Assembly (NCBI GenBank): GCA_937951935.1 | Contig: CALGAM010000180.1 | Location: 1-46,864 of the forward strand | Length of the DNA: 46,864 bases | Reading direction: 5' to 3' | Origin: an uncultured Micromonospora sp. | Lineage (GTDB): Bacteria; Actinomycetota; Actinomycetes; Mycobacteriales; Micromonosporaceae | Shown: piece after piece, positions 24,643 to 32,185 of the stretch | Position numbering within the stretch: the stretch's first letter is position 1 | Layout of the letters: the number at the start of each line of letters is the position of its first letter | Program-made: the position numbers and the translations under genes | The notes under the pieces: generated by a model | The model's input: only the letters and a program-made list of their open reading frames with translations | Databases searched by the model: none | What the model was told of the DNA's origin: nothing

Positions 24643-26705
24643 GCCTGCGAAGCCCGAACGAGGTGGTGACCCGCGCGCTGCTGCGGCTGGTCGCCGTACC
24701 CGGCCTGGACCGGCCGGCCGCGCTGATCACCCTGGACAACGGTCATGACCACACCAGGCCGAACACCTTCGGTCCGGGCGGTCTGGCCAGCCTCGACACC
24801 GCGATCACCGAGGCGTTGGCCGCCGAGCCGGCGTTCGTCGCGGTCACCGGCAAGCCGTACGTCTTCTGCGTCGGTGCCGACCTGACCAGCCTGCCGCTGA
24901 TCGCGGACCGCGACCAGGCCCGGGAGATCGGCCGGCTCGGGCACCGGGTCTTCGCCCGCCTGAGGGACAGCCCGGTGCCGACGTTCGCCTTCATCAACGG
25001 CGCGGCGATGGGCGGCGGCCTGGAGCTGGCGCTGCACTGCCACTACCGGACCCTCTCCAGCGGCGCCTCCGCGCTGGCGCTGCCCGAGGTGTCGCTCGGG
25101 CTGGTCCCTGCCTGGGGCGGTACCCAGCTGCTGCCGAACCTGATCGGCATCGCCGGCGCCGCCCAGGTGGTGATCCAGAACCCGCTCACCCAGAATCGGA
25201 TGCTCACGCCGGCGCAGGCGGCCGAACTGGGCATCGCCGACCTGCTGCTGGAGCCGGCCGACTTCCTGGAGCGCTCGGTGGAGTGGGCCGCCGGGGTGGT
25301 CCGGGGCGACATCGAGGTGACCCGCCCCGAGGTCGACCGGGAGATGTGGGACGGGGTGATCTACTTCGCCCGGCAGATGCTCGACGACAAGCTGCACGGC
25401 GCGGCACCGGCCGCGTACCGGGCGTTGGAACTGCTGGCGTTGGCGAAGGACGCGGACTTCGCCACCGGCACCGCCGCCGAGGACGAGGCGCTGGCCGACC
25501 TGGTCTTCAGCCACGAGCTGCGCAGCGGCCTCTACACGTTCGACCTGGTGCAGCGCCGGGCCAAACGCCCGGTCGGGGCCCCGGACAAGGACCTGGCCCG
25601 CCCGGTGACCAAGGTCGGGGTCGTCGGCGCCGGCCTGATGGCCTCGCAGCTGGCGCTGCTCTTCGTCCGCCGGCTCAGGGTGCCGGTGGTACTGACCGAC
25701 CTGGACCAGGCCCGGGTGGACCGGGGCGTGGCGTACGTCCACGCCGAGATCGACAAGCTGGTCGGCAAGGGCCGGCTCACCGAGGGCGCCGCCGCCACGC
25801 TGCACGGGCTGGTCAGCGGCTCGGTCGACAAGTCCGTCTTCGCCGACGCCGACTTCGTCATCGAGGCGGTCTTCGAGGACCTCGCGGTCAAGAAGCAGGT
25901 CTGGGCGGAGCTGGAGAAGATCGTCTCGCCGGAGGCGGTGCTGGCCACCAACACCTCCTCGCTCTCGGTCACCGCCATGGCCGCCGATCTGGAGCACCCG
26001 GAGCGGGTGGTCGGCTTCCACTTCTTCAACCCGGTCGCGGTCCTGCCACTGCTGGAGATCGTCCGGGGCGAGCGGACCGACGACGCCACCCTCGCCACCG
26101 CCTTCGCGGTCGGCCGGGAGCTGCGCAAGTCGTGCGTGCTGGTCGCCGACGCCCCGGCGTTCGTGGTGAACCGGATCCTCACCCGGTTCCTCGGGGAGAT
26201 CCTCGCCGCCGTCGACGGCGGCACCCCGCTGGAGGTCGCCGACCGCTCGCTCGACCCGCTGGGGCTGCCGATGCGTCCGCTGGCGCTGCTGCAGCTCGTC
26301 GGGCCGGCGGTGGCCCACCACGTGGCACAGACCCTGCACGCCGCGTTCCCGGACCGGTTCGCGGTGAGCGACGCCCTGCGCCGGATCGTCGAGTCCGGCA
26401 GGCCGCTGCTGGTCGACGACGCGGTCAACCCCGAGGTGGCCGCGCTGCTCGAACCCGGAACCACCCCGCTGACCGCCGACGAGGTACGGCGCCGGGCCCT
26501 CGACGCGCTCGCCGAGGAGATCCGGATCATGCTCGACGAGGGTGTGGTCGCGGAGCCGCAGGACATCGACCTCTGCATGATCCTCGGCGCCGGCTGGCCC
26601 TCCCACCTGGGCGGGATCACGCCGTACCTGGACCGGACCGGCACCGCCGAACGGGTCACCGGCCGCCGCTTCCTCCCGCCGGGGGTCGCCACACTCCCCG
26701 CGTGA
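24639..26705 (+). CDS. FadB-type enoyl-CoA hydratase / 3-hydroxyacyl-CoA dehydrogenase
   Basis: A 688-aa bifunctional beta-oxidation enzyme. The N-terminal crotonase domain (to about residue 280) shows VTGKPYVFCVGADLTSLP, INGAAMGGGLELALHCHYR for the oxyanion hole and LPEVSLGLVPAWGG. The dehydrogenase part begins at about residue 325 with the NAD loop VGVVGAGLMASQLA, then LATNTSSLSVTAM and VVGFHFFNPVAVLPLLEIV with the catalytic His, and FVVNRILTRFLGEI in the C-terminal helical domain. It acts with the thiolase encoded just upstream. GTG 24639 overlaps the mini-ORF stop; there is no good ribosome-binding site, so coupled reinitiation is likely. The start may have been remodelled by an indel. 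Confidence 0.93.
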   Translation: MSLRSPNEVVTRALLRLVAVPGLDRPAALITLDNGHDHTRPNTFGPGGLASLDTAITEALAAEPAFVAVTGKPYVFCVGADLTSLPLIADRDQAREIGRLGHRVFARLRDSPVPTFAFINGAAMGGGLELALHCHYRTLSSGASALALPEVSLGLVPAWGGTQLLPNLIGIAGAAQVVIQNPLTQNRMLTPAQAAELGIADLLLEPADFLERSVEWAAGVVRGDIEVTRPEVDREMWDGVIYFARQMLDDKLHGAAPAAYRALELLALAKDADFATGTAAEDEALADLVFSHELRSGLYTFDLVQRRAKRPVGAPDKDLARPVTKVGVVGAGLMASQLALLFVRRLRVPVVLTDLDQARVDRGVAYVHAEIDKLVGKGRLTEGAAATLHGLVSGSVDKSVFADADFVIEAVFEDLAVKKQVWAELEKIVSPEAVLATNTSSLSVTAMAADLEHPERVVGFHFFNPVAVLPLLEIVRGERTDDATLATAFAVGRELRKSCVLVADAPAFVVNRILTRFLGEILAAVDGGTPLEVADRSLDPLGLPMRPLALLQLVGPAVAHHVAQTLHAAFPDRFAVSDALRRIVESGRPLLVDDAVNPEVAALLEPGTTPLTADEVRRRALDALAEEIRIMLDEGVVAEPQDIDLCMILGAGWPSHLGGITPYLDRTGTAERVTGRRFLPPGVATLPA

Positions 26706-26787
26706 CCCCCGGGGTCGCGGGGCCGGTGGTGTGCCGGCCCCGTGACCCCGGCCGGGCACGCCGCCACGCCGCGGCCGCGCCGGGCCG

Positions 26788-27831
26788 TCAGATCCGTGCC
26801 CTGGCCGCCTTCCGCGCGGACTTCGACCGGCGACCGGTGGAGCGGCCCGAGCCGGTGTGCCCGGCCCGGGAGCGGCGGCCGAGCTCGGCCTCCAGGGCGT
26901 CGAGCGCCGCGCGCAGCTCGCGCAGCCGCGCGTCCAGGTCGGAGGGCTCCCGCGGCTGACCCGGACCGGCCCGTCCGGGCACCGGCGCCCGAGCGGGCCG
27001 TGCCACGGTCGGGTCCGGACCGGCCGGTGCCCCGGGCGCGGGCGCCGGGACGGTGCCCGGCGGACGCGGGCGACGCTCCGGCCGCTCCGCCTGGTGGGCC
27101 TCCTCCAGGGCCTTCACCACGATGCCGACCAGCAGGTTCGTCAGCAGGTACGACGCCAGGACCACGTAGGAGCCGTAGTACAGGATGCTCCACTCGGAGA
27201 CGGACCGACCCGCCTCCAGGGCGTCGGTGATGCCGTCCAGCGAGAGCAGCAGGAACAGGGTGAGCATCGCGCGGCCGACGGTTCCGTACTTCTCGGGGTA
27301 GACGTCACCGAAGGCCATCCAGCCCACCATGGCGTACAGGTAGATGGTCAGGGTCGCGACCAGCAGGAAACCGGCCAGCCCCGGCAGGCTGCGCAGCACA
27401 CCGCCGATCACCACCCGCAGGCTGGGGAAGAGCCGTACGGCCCGGACGATCCGCGCCAGCCGGACCAGGCGCAGCAGGGTGATGCTCTCCCGTACGCCCG
27501 GCAGCAGCGGTGCACAGACGATCGCCAGGTCGAAGAGGTTCCAGGGGTCGCGGAGGAAGGTGCGCGGGGCGGTGAGGTGGGCGCCGAACCGCAGCGTCAG
27601 CTCGACCACGAGCAGGGCCAGGCAGGTGCGTTCGACGGCCAGCAGGACCACCCCGACATGGGCGACCACCCGGTCGTAGGTCTCGGCACCGAGCGTGAGC
27701 GCGTTGATGATGATCAGCGCGAACGAGACGGTGGTGAACCAGTCGGCCTCGACGATGCGGCCGCACCGGTCCGCCGCTCGCGCCCGGAGTCCTCGCCGTC
27801 GCCGGGACGGCCCCCCAGCCCTGTCGTCCAC
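26788..27831 (-). CDS. Voltage-gated ion channel (bacterial six-helix type)
   Basis: A 347-aa single-domain voltage-gated-like channel subunit, expected to form a tetramer in the membrane. S1-S3 span about residues 25-115. S4 is visible as LLRLVRLARIVRAVRLF, with five Arg at every third position. S5 follows (GLAGFLLVATLTIYLYAMVGWMAFG), then the pore loop MLTLFLLLSLDGITDAL and S6 (YYGSYVVLASYLLTNLLVGIVVKAL). The filter region is SLDGI instead of the TLESW of NaChBac-type sodium channels, so selectivity cannot be inferred. The C-terminal part is a Pro/Arg linker, a short coiled coil (LDARLRELRAALDALEAEL) and a basic tail. GTG 27831 has GGGGAG upstream. Confidence 0.88.
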   Translation of the reverse strand: MDDRAGGPSRRRRGLRARAADRCGRIVEADWFTTVSFALIIINALTLGAETYDRVVAHVGVVLLAVERTCLALLVVELTLRFGAHLTAPRTFLRDPWNLFDLAIVCAPLLPGVRESITLLRLVRLARIVRAVRLFPSLRVVIGGVLRSLPGLAGFLLVATLTIYLYAMVGWMAFGDVYPEKYGTVGRAMLTLFLLLSLDGITDALEAGRSVSEWSILYYGSYVVLASYLLTNLLVGIVVKALEEAHQAERPERRPRPPGTVPAPAPGAPAGPDPTVARPARAPVPGRAGPGQPREPSDLDARLRELRAALDALEAELGRRSRAGHTGSGRSTGRRSKSARKAARARI

Positions 27832-28030
27832 GCCGGCACTCTCCCCAGTGGATGGTCCTGTCGGCTGGCCAGCGTAGTTCGTGGTGGACGTCCCTCTCCG
27901 CCCGCACCGGCGGCGCGGGCGGAGAGGCGACTGGTCCGCTCCGTGCCGTCGCCACCGCCGCCCGAGGGCCGGGGGCCCGACGTGGCCGCACGTCCACGGC
28001 ACGGTGCCCGACCGGACGTCGCGTCCGCGC

Positions 28031-28423
28031 TCAGCCGCCGGCCGCCGCCAGCTCGGCGGCGCCGCGCGCGACACAGAACTCGTTGCCCTCCGGGTCGGCC
28101 AGCACCACCCAGCCGGTGCCGTCCGGGCGCCGGTGGTCGGCGACCAGCGTCGCGCCGATGCCGAGCAGGCGCCCGACCTCGTCGTCCCGGGTCCGGTCGG
28201 TCGGCCGGAGACAGAGGTGCACGCGGTTCTTCACCGTCTTCGGCTCCGGCACCCGTTGGAAGTAGAGGTTCGGACCGCCGGCGTCCGGCGCCGGCAGCAC
28301 CGCCTCCGGGTCACCCGGGTGGTCCTGCGGGTGTCGGGAGCGGCCGAGCACCTCCGCCCAGAACCCCGCCAGGGCGTAGGGGTCGGCGCAGTCGAAGCTG
28401 ATGAGGTGGATGGACGAGGTCAC
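28031..28423 (-). CDS. VOC-superfamily (glyoxalase/bleomycin-resistance fold) protein
   Basis: A 130-aa vicinal-oxygen-chelate fold protein with two paired beta-alpha-beta-beta-beta modules: SIHLISFDCADPYALAGFWAEVLG at the start and NRVHLCLRPTDRTRDDEVGRLLGIGATLV...WVVLADPEGNEFCVA at the end. These proteins bind metals or small molecules; the actual role is not predictable. GTG 28423 is fixed by GGAGGA six bases upstream; an in-frame ATG about 130 bases earlier would add a Cys/Arg-rich stretch that does not look like part of the fold. A long perfect hairpin lies in its leader. It follows the sensor kinase gene on the same strand after about 270 bases. Confidence 0.88.
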   Translation of the reverse strand: MTSSIHLISFDCADPYALAGFWAEVLGRSRHPQDHPGDPEAVLPAPDAGGPNLYFQRVPEPKTVKNRVHLCLRPTDRTRDDEVGRLLGIGATLVADHRRPDGTGWVVLADPEGNEFCVARGAAELAAAGG

Positions 28424-28447
28424 GCTGATCCTCCGGATCGGGAACGT

Positions 28448-28487
28448 GCGCCTCGGGAAGACGTCAGCGGGACCGGTACCGAGGCGC
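28448..28487 (-). promoter_or_regulatory. 9-bp perfect inverted repeat in leader of VOC gene
   Basis: GCGCCTCGG (28448-28456) pairs with CCGAGGCGC (28479-28487), with a 22-base loop, 25-64 bases before the GTG at 28423. It may be an RNA hairpin acting as terminator or attenuator, or an operator. Confidence 0.45.
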
Positions 28488-28696
28488 GGGACGGGACAGG
28501 ACGAACATCGACCGCACCTCCCTTCGCACTCCGGGCTGACGCGGGAGAGCATCACACGTCGAGCCCGGTCCGGCAAGCGAATTTCAACCAGACGACCAAC
28601 CCCGGTGGCCGACCCCCGGCGGAACGCGGACAGCGACGCCCGGGGCGACCGGGCAACCACCGGCACGACGGGCGTCGTGGTGGCGCCACCGCGGAC

Positions 28697-29941
28697 TCAC
28701 CTGCTCTGCAGGTTGGCGACGTCGTAAGGTGCGCCCGCACCGGGCACGCCGACCGCCGCCGAGGCGGCGACCACCGGCGTGGTCTCGGCCGCCGGCAGGC
28801 GTACCGTCACCTCCAGCCCGCCGCCCTCCTGGGCGACCGCGCTGACCGTGCCGCCGTGCGCGTCGCAGACCGCGCGGACGATCGACAGGCCCAGCCCCGA
28901 ACCTCGGGCGCCCGTCCGCTCCCGGCCTCCCCGGCGGAACGCCTCGAAGAGCCCCGGCACGTCCGCCGGGTCCACCTCGAAACCGGTGTTCCCCACCACC
29001 AGCCAGGCGTGCTCACCGTTGGACCCGGTCGACACCCAGATCCGGCCGTTCAGGTGGTTGTAGCGGACCGCGTTCTCGATGAGGTTGCCGGCCAGCCGTT
29101 CCAGCAGCCCGGGGTCACCGATCACCGGTGCCGGCGCCAGCGCCGTGTCGATCTGAAGTCGAAGCCGGGTCGCCTCGGCCCGGACCGCCGACAGCGCCGC
29201 GGCGACCCCGGTGGCGAGGTCGGCCGGGACCTTGCGGGCCAACCGCCGGCCCGCCTGAGCCTCGCTGCGGGCCAGCACCAGCAGCGCGTCGACCAGGTTG
29301 TTGGCCCGCTCGGAGGCCTCCCGCACCACCGTCGCCATCCGCCGGTACTCCGCCACGTCCGCCTCGTCGTCGGCCAGCGTCACGTCGATCTCGGTCCGCA
29401 TCACCGCCAGCGGCGTACGCAGTTCGTGCGAGGCGTTGGCGACGAACCGCCGCTGTGCCTCGAACGCCTTGGCGATGCGGTCCAGCATCGCGTCGAAGGT
29501 GGCGGCCAGCTCGGCCACCTCGTCGTCGGCGCCCGAGTAGCGGATCCGCTGGTCCAGGGTGGCCTCACCCAGCCGCCGCGCCGTCGAGGTGACCTGCTGC
29601 AGTGGGCGCAGCGCCCGGCCGACCACCAGGTACGCCCCGGCGATCCCGACGATGCTGATCACCAGCAGCGCGGCCAGCCCCTTCACCAGCAGCTGCCAGG
29701 ACTGGGCCCGGAGCAGCTGCTCCTGCCACTGTCTGGCGTCCAACCGCCGGCCGTCGGTCAGCTCGACGACCGTCCCCGGCGCCAGCTGGTCGGTGGGGCG
29801 CAGCGCGTCGCCGACCAGCAACCAGGCGAGCAGCAGCAGGATCACCCCGGCACCGACCAGCAGCACCCCGTTGAGCAGGGTCAGCCGCAGCCGCAGGGTC
29901 GGGCGGATCCAGGGCCGACGGCGGGTCAGATAGACGGTCAT
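28697..29941 (-). CDS. Two-component sensor histidine kinase
   Basis: A 414-aa membrane histidine kinase. Two transmembrane segments (about 20-44 and 86-108) enclose a short extracellular loop of ~40 residues. An HAMP domain follows (RALRPLQQVTSTARRLGEATLDQRI...), then the H-box FVANASHELRTPLAVM with the phosphorylated His, the N-box NLIENAVRYN, and the G-boxes GSGLGLSIVRAVCDAHGG. The ATG start overlaps the response-regulator stop (ATGA, 29938-29941), so the two are co-expressed. The small sensor loop gives no hint of the signal. The C-terminus carries a ~25-residue Ala/Val-rich extension. Confidence 0.94.
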   Translation of the reverse strand: MTVYLTRRRPWIRPTLRLRLTLLNGVLLVGAGVILLLLAWLLVGDALRPTDQLAPGTVVELTDGRRLDARQWQEQLLRAQSWQLLVKGLAALLVISIVGIAGAYLVVGRALRPLQQVTSTARRLGEATLDQRIRYSGADDEVAELAATFDAMLDRIAKAFEAQRRFVANASHELRTPLAVMRTEIDVTLADDEADVAEYRRMATVVREASERANNLVDALLVLARSEAQAGRRLARKVPADLATGVAAALSAVRAEATRLRLQIDTALAPAPVIGDPGLLERLAGNLIENAVRYNHLNGRIWVSTGSNGEHAWLVVGNTGFEVDPADVPGLFEAFRRGGRERTGARGSGLGLSIVRAVCDAHGGTVSAVAQEGGGLEVTVRLPAAETTPVVAASAAVGVPGAGAPYDVANLQSR

Positions 29942-30651
29942 GCCCGGCTCCCACCGGCGTCGGCGGCGGAACCGCCCCGGCCGGAACCGCCCGGTTCGGA
30001 GACCCGGTAACCGGCGCCGACCACCGTCTCGATCAGCGGCGGATCGCCGAGCTTCTTGCGCAGCGTCATCACGGTCACCCGGACCGTCGTGGTGAACGGG
30101 TCCGTGTTGGCGTCCCAGACCCGTTCCAGGAGTTCCTCGCTGGAGACCACCGCACCCCGGGCCTTGAGCAGCTCCTCCAGCACCCCGAACTCCTTGCGCG
30201 TCAGGTCGACGACGACGCCGCCCCGGGTCGCCACCCGCCTGGCCGGGTCGACCACCAGGTCGGCGACGCGGAGCACCGGTGGCGTGGCCGGGGTGGCCCG
30301 GCGCCCGAGGGCCTGCACCCGGGCGACCAGTTCCTCGAAGGCGAACGGTTTCGGCAGGTAGTCGTCGGCACCGAGTTGCAGTCCCTCCACCCGGTCCGCG
30401 ACGGTCCCGCTGGCGGTCAACATCAGTACCCGGGTGAGCATCCCCGAGGCGGCCAGATCCGCACAGATCTGGTCACCGTGGATGCCGGGCAGGTCCCGGT
30501 CGAGAACCACCACGTCGTACCGGGTGACAAAGGCCATCTCGTGCCCGGTGGATCCGTCGTAGGCGACGTCCACCGCCATGCCCTTGCGGCGCAGTCCTCG
30601 CGCGATCGCGTCCGCCAGGTTGCGCTCGTCCTCCACCACCAGTACCCGCAC
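29938..30651 (-). CDS. OmpR-family response regulator
   Basis: A 237-aa regulator with an N-terminal receiver domain (VRVLVVEDERNLADAI with the acidic pocket; YDVVVLDRDLPGIHGD with the phosphoacceptor Asp; MLTASG; LGADDYLPKPF with the conserved Lys) and a C-terminal winged helix (VDLTRKEFGVLEELLKARGAVVSSEELLERVWD...VRVTVMTLRKKLGDPPLIETVVGAGYRV). It should bind direct repeats in target promoters once phosphorylated by the overlapping kinase. Two adjacent GTG codons are possible; 30651 is preferred because GGGAGG then has a 5-base spacing. It follows the beta-propeller gene by 61 bases. Confidence 0.95.
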   Translation of the reverse strand: MRVLVVEDERNLADAIARGLRRKGMAVDVAYDGSTGHEMAFVTRYDVVVLDRDLPGIHGDQICADLAASGMLTRVLMLTASGTVADRVEGLQLGADDYLPKPFAFEELVARVQALGRRATPATPPVLRVADLVVDPARRVATRGGVVVDLTRKEFGVLEELLKARGAVVSSEELLERVWDANTDPFTTTVRVTVMTLRKKLGDPPLIETVVGAGYRVSEPGGSGRGGSAADAGGSRA

Positions 30652-30712
30652 CACGACCTCCCGCTCCCTCTTCCGACAACCTATCGGCGCGGAACAAGCC
30701 CGCAACCTGGGC

Positions 30713-32092
30713 TCACGGCCGCGCGGGCAGCGCCCACAGCCCGACGGAGGCGTCCACGCGCCGGCACCACAACCACCGCCCGGCGAGCCCACAGTCTCCG
30801 GAGACGCCCCGCACCACGGTCACCAGCCGGACCTGCCCGGCTGCCGGATCGAGCTCCGCCACCCGGGTGCGCCCGTGCGGGTCGGTCCGCACCCCGACGA
30901 ACCGCGTCCCCGACCCGTCCGTCAGAAGCTCCCAGACGCCCAGTTCGGCGACGGGGCGGCCGGAGTCGGGGTCGAGGACGGCGAGCGCACCGGGCCGGCC
31001 GTGGTCGGCCGCGGCGCTGGCCACCAGCACCCCGCCGACGCGGTACAGGTTGACCCAGCGGCGGTCCGTCCAACGGGTGCGGCCGGTGTCGGGATCCCAG
31101 ACCCGCACCCCGCCGTCGTCGCGGTAGCTGCAGAGGAAGGGCTCGCAGGACACCGGGCCCAGCTCGCGGTCGCCGATCGGCGCCGACCATCGGCGGTCCA
31201 GCTCCGGCAGCCCGTACGCGGTGACCGTTCCCGCCTCGTACGTGACGAACAGGTCACCGACGATCCCACCGGACCAGCGGGGATCGGGCCCCGCGCCGGG
31301 CGCCGGCAGCACACCCGCCCGGAGCAGGGCTCCGGTGGCGGCGTCCCGAATCTCCACCCGACCCGACGGCAGGACGACCAGCAGGGTCCGGGCCCGGTCC
31401 GCGGAGTCGGACCAGTGGTGGCGGCGGGCACCCGGCGGGCTCGACAACGACCAGCGGACCGCCCCGGAGGCCGGATCGAGCGCCACCAGGGTCGTCAGCG
31501 GATCATGGCCCGCCGCCGCGGCCCCCGGCCCCTCCGGCCCGGCGGTCCCGAGCAGCAGGTCGCCGGTGACGCTGACCGCCTCCAGCCGCCCCGACCGTTC
31601 CCAGCGCGGGGTCCCGCTCGTCACGTCCAACGCCCGCACCGTTACCGCACCGGACCGGTACGGCCGCGTCGTCAACAGCAGGGTCCCGTCCCGCACCGTC
31701 GAGGCGAGCACGTCCCCGTCGGGCAGCCGGATCCGCCACGCGGGGGCGAGCTCGGCGTCGCCGGGCGGACCGCTCGGGAGCCGGTAGGCGGTCAACTCCT
31801 GCCCCACGTCGCCGGGCCCGAGCGGGTCGGTGACGAAGAGCCAGTCCCCGACCACGGCGACGGAGGCGCCGAGCCGGGCCGGCACGCCCAACTCCGGCAG
31901 CGGTCGTGGCAGGGGATCCCCGGCGGCGAGAAGCGTGAGCGAGCCGACCAGCACCGCCGCGAGAGCGGCCCGGCGCGCGTCCCGCCGGTGTCGCGCCGAC
32001 CCGCCGCGGTACCCCCCGGGCGGGTCGGTATCCGGCCCGTTCCGGCCGGCGGGCACCCCGGGGCCGAGTTCACCCAGATCGATGACGGGCAT
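30713..32092 (-). CDS. Membrane-anchored PQQ-like beta-propeller protein
   Basis: A 459-aa protein with a cytoplasmic ~45-residue N-terminus, one hydrophobic helix (AALAAVLVGSLTLLAA) and about six to eight beta-propeller blades outside. Blade repeats are seen as LVALDPASGAVRWSL, VEIRDAATGALLRAG, VRVWDPDTGRTRWTD and LAVLDPDSGRPVAEL, typical of PQQ-like/WD-type propellers with Trp at blade ends. No catalytic residues are recognisable. ATG 32092 is preceded by a purine-rich GGAGAGGAGAGG. It lies upstream of the response regulator on the same strand with a short gap, so it may supply an extracellular sensing or scaffold function for that system; this is positional inference. Confidence 0.82.
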   Translation of the reverse strand: MPVIDLGELGPGVPAGRNGPDTDPPGGYRGGSARHRRDARRAALAAVLVGSLTLLAAGDPLPRPLPELGVPARLGASVAVVGDWLFVTDPLGPGDVGQELTAYRLPSGPPGDAELAPAWRIRLPDGDVLASTVRDGTLLLTTRPYRSGAVTVRALDVTSGTPRWERSGRLEAVSVTGDLLLGTAGPEGPGAAAAGHDPLTTLVALDPASGAVRWSLSSPPGARRHHWSDSADRARTLLVVLPSGRVEIRDAATGALLRAGVLPAPGAGPDPRWSGGIVGDLFVTYEAGTVTAYGLPELDRRWSAPIGDRELGPVSCEPFLCSYRDDGGVRVWDPDTGRTRWTDRRWVNLYRVGGVLVASAAADHGRPGALAVLDPDSGRPVAELGVWELLTDGSGTRFVGVRTDPHGRTRVAELDPAAGQVRLVTVVRGVSGDCGLAGRWLWCRRVDASVGLWALPARP

Positions 32093-32171
32093 CCGGCCTC
32101 TCCTCTCCGGCAACGTCGTCCCAGCCGGGCGGACCGCAGCGGGTGATGGCAAATCGGGCAACCGCCACCGG

Positions 32172-32177
32172 TACGAT
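32172..32177 (+). promoter_or_regulatory. -10 box TACGAT, leaderless-type
   Basis: TACGAT ends 8 bases before GTG 32186. No ribosome-binding site is visible between them. Confidence 0.5.
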
Positions 32178-32185
32178 GGCGCCTC

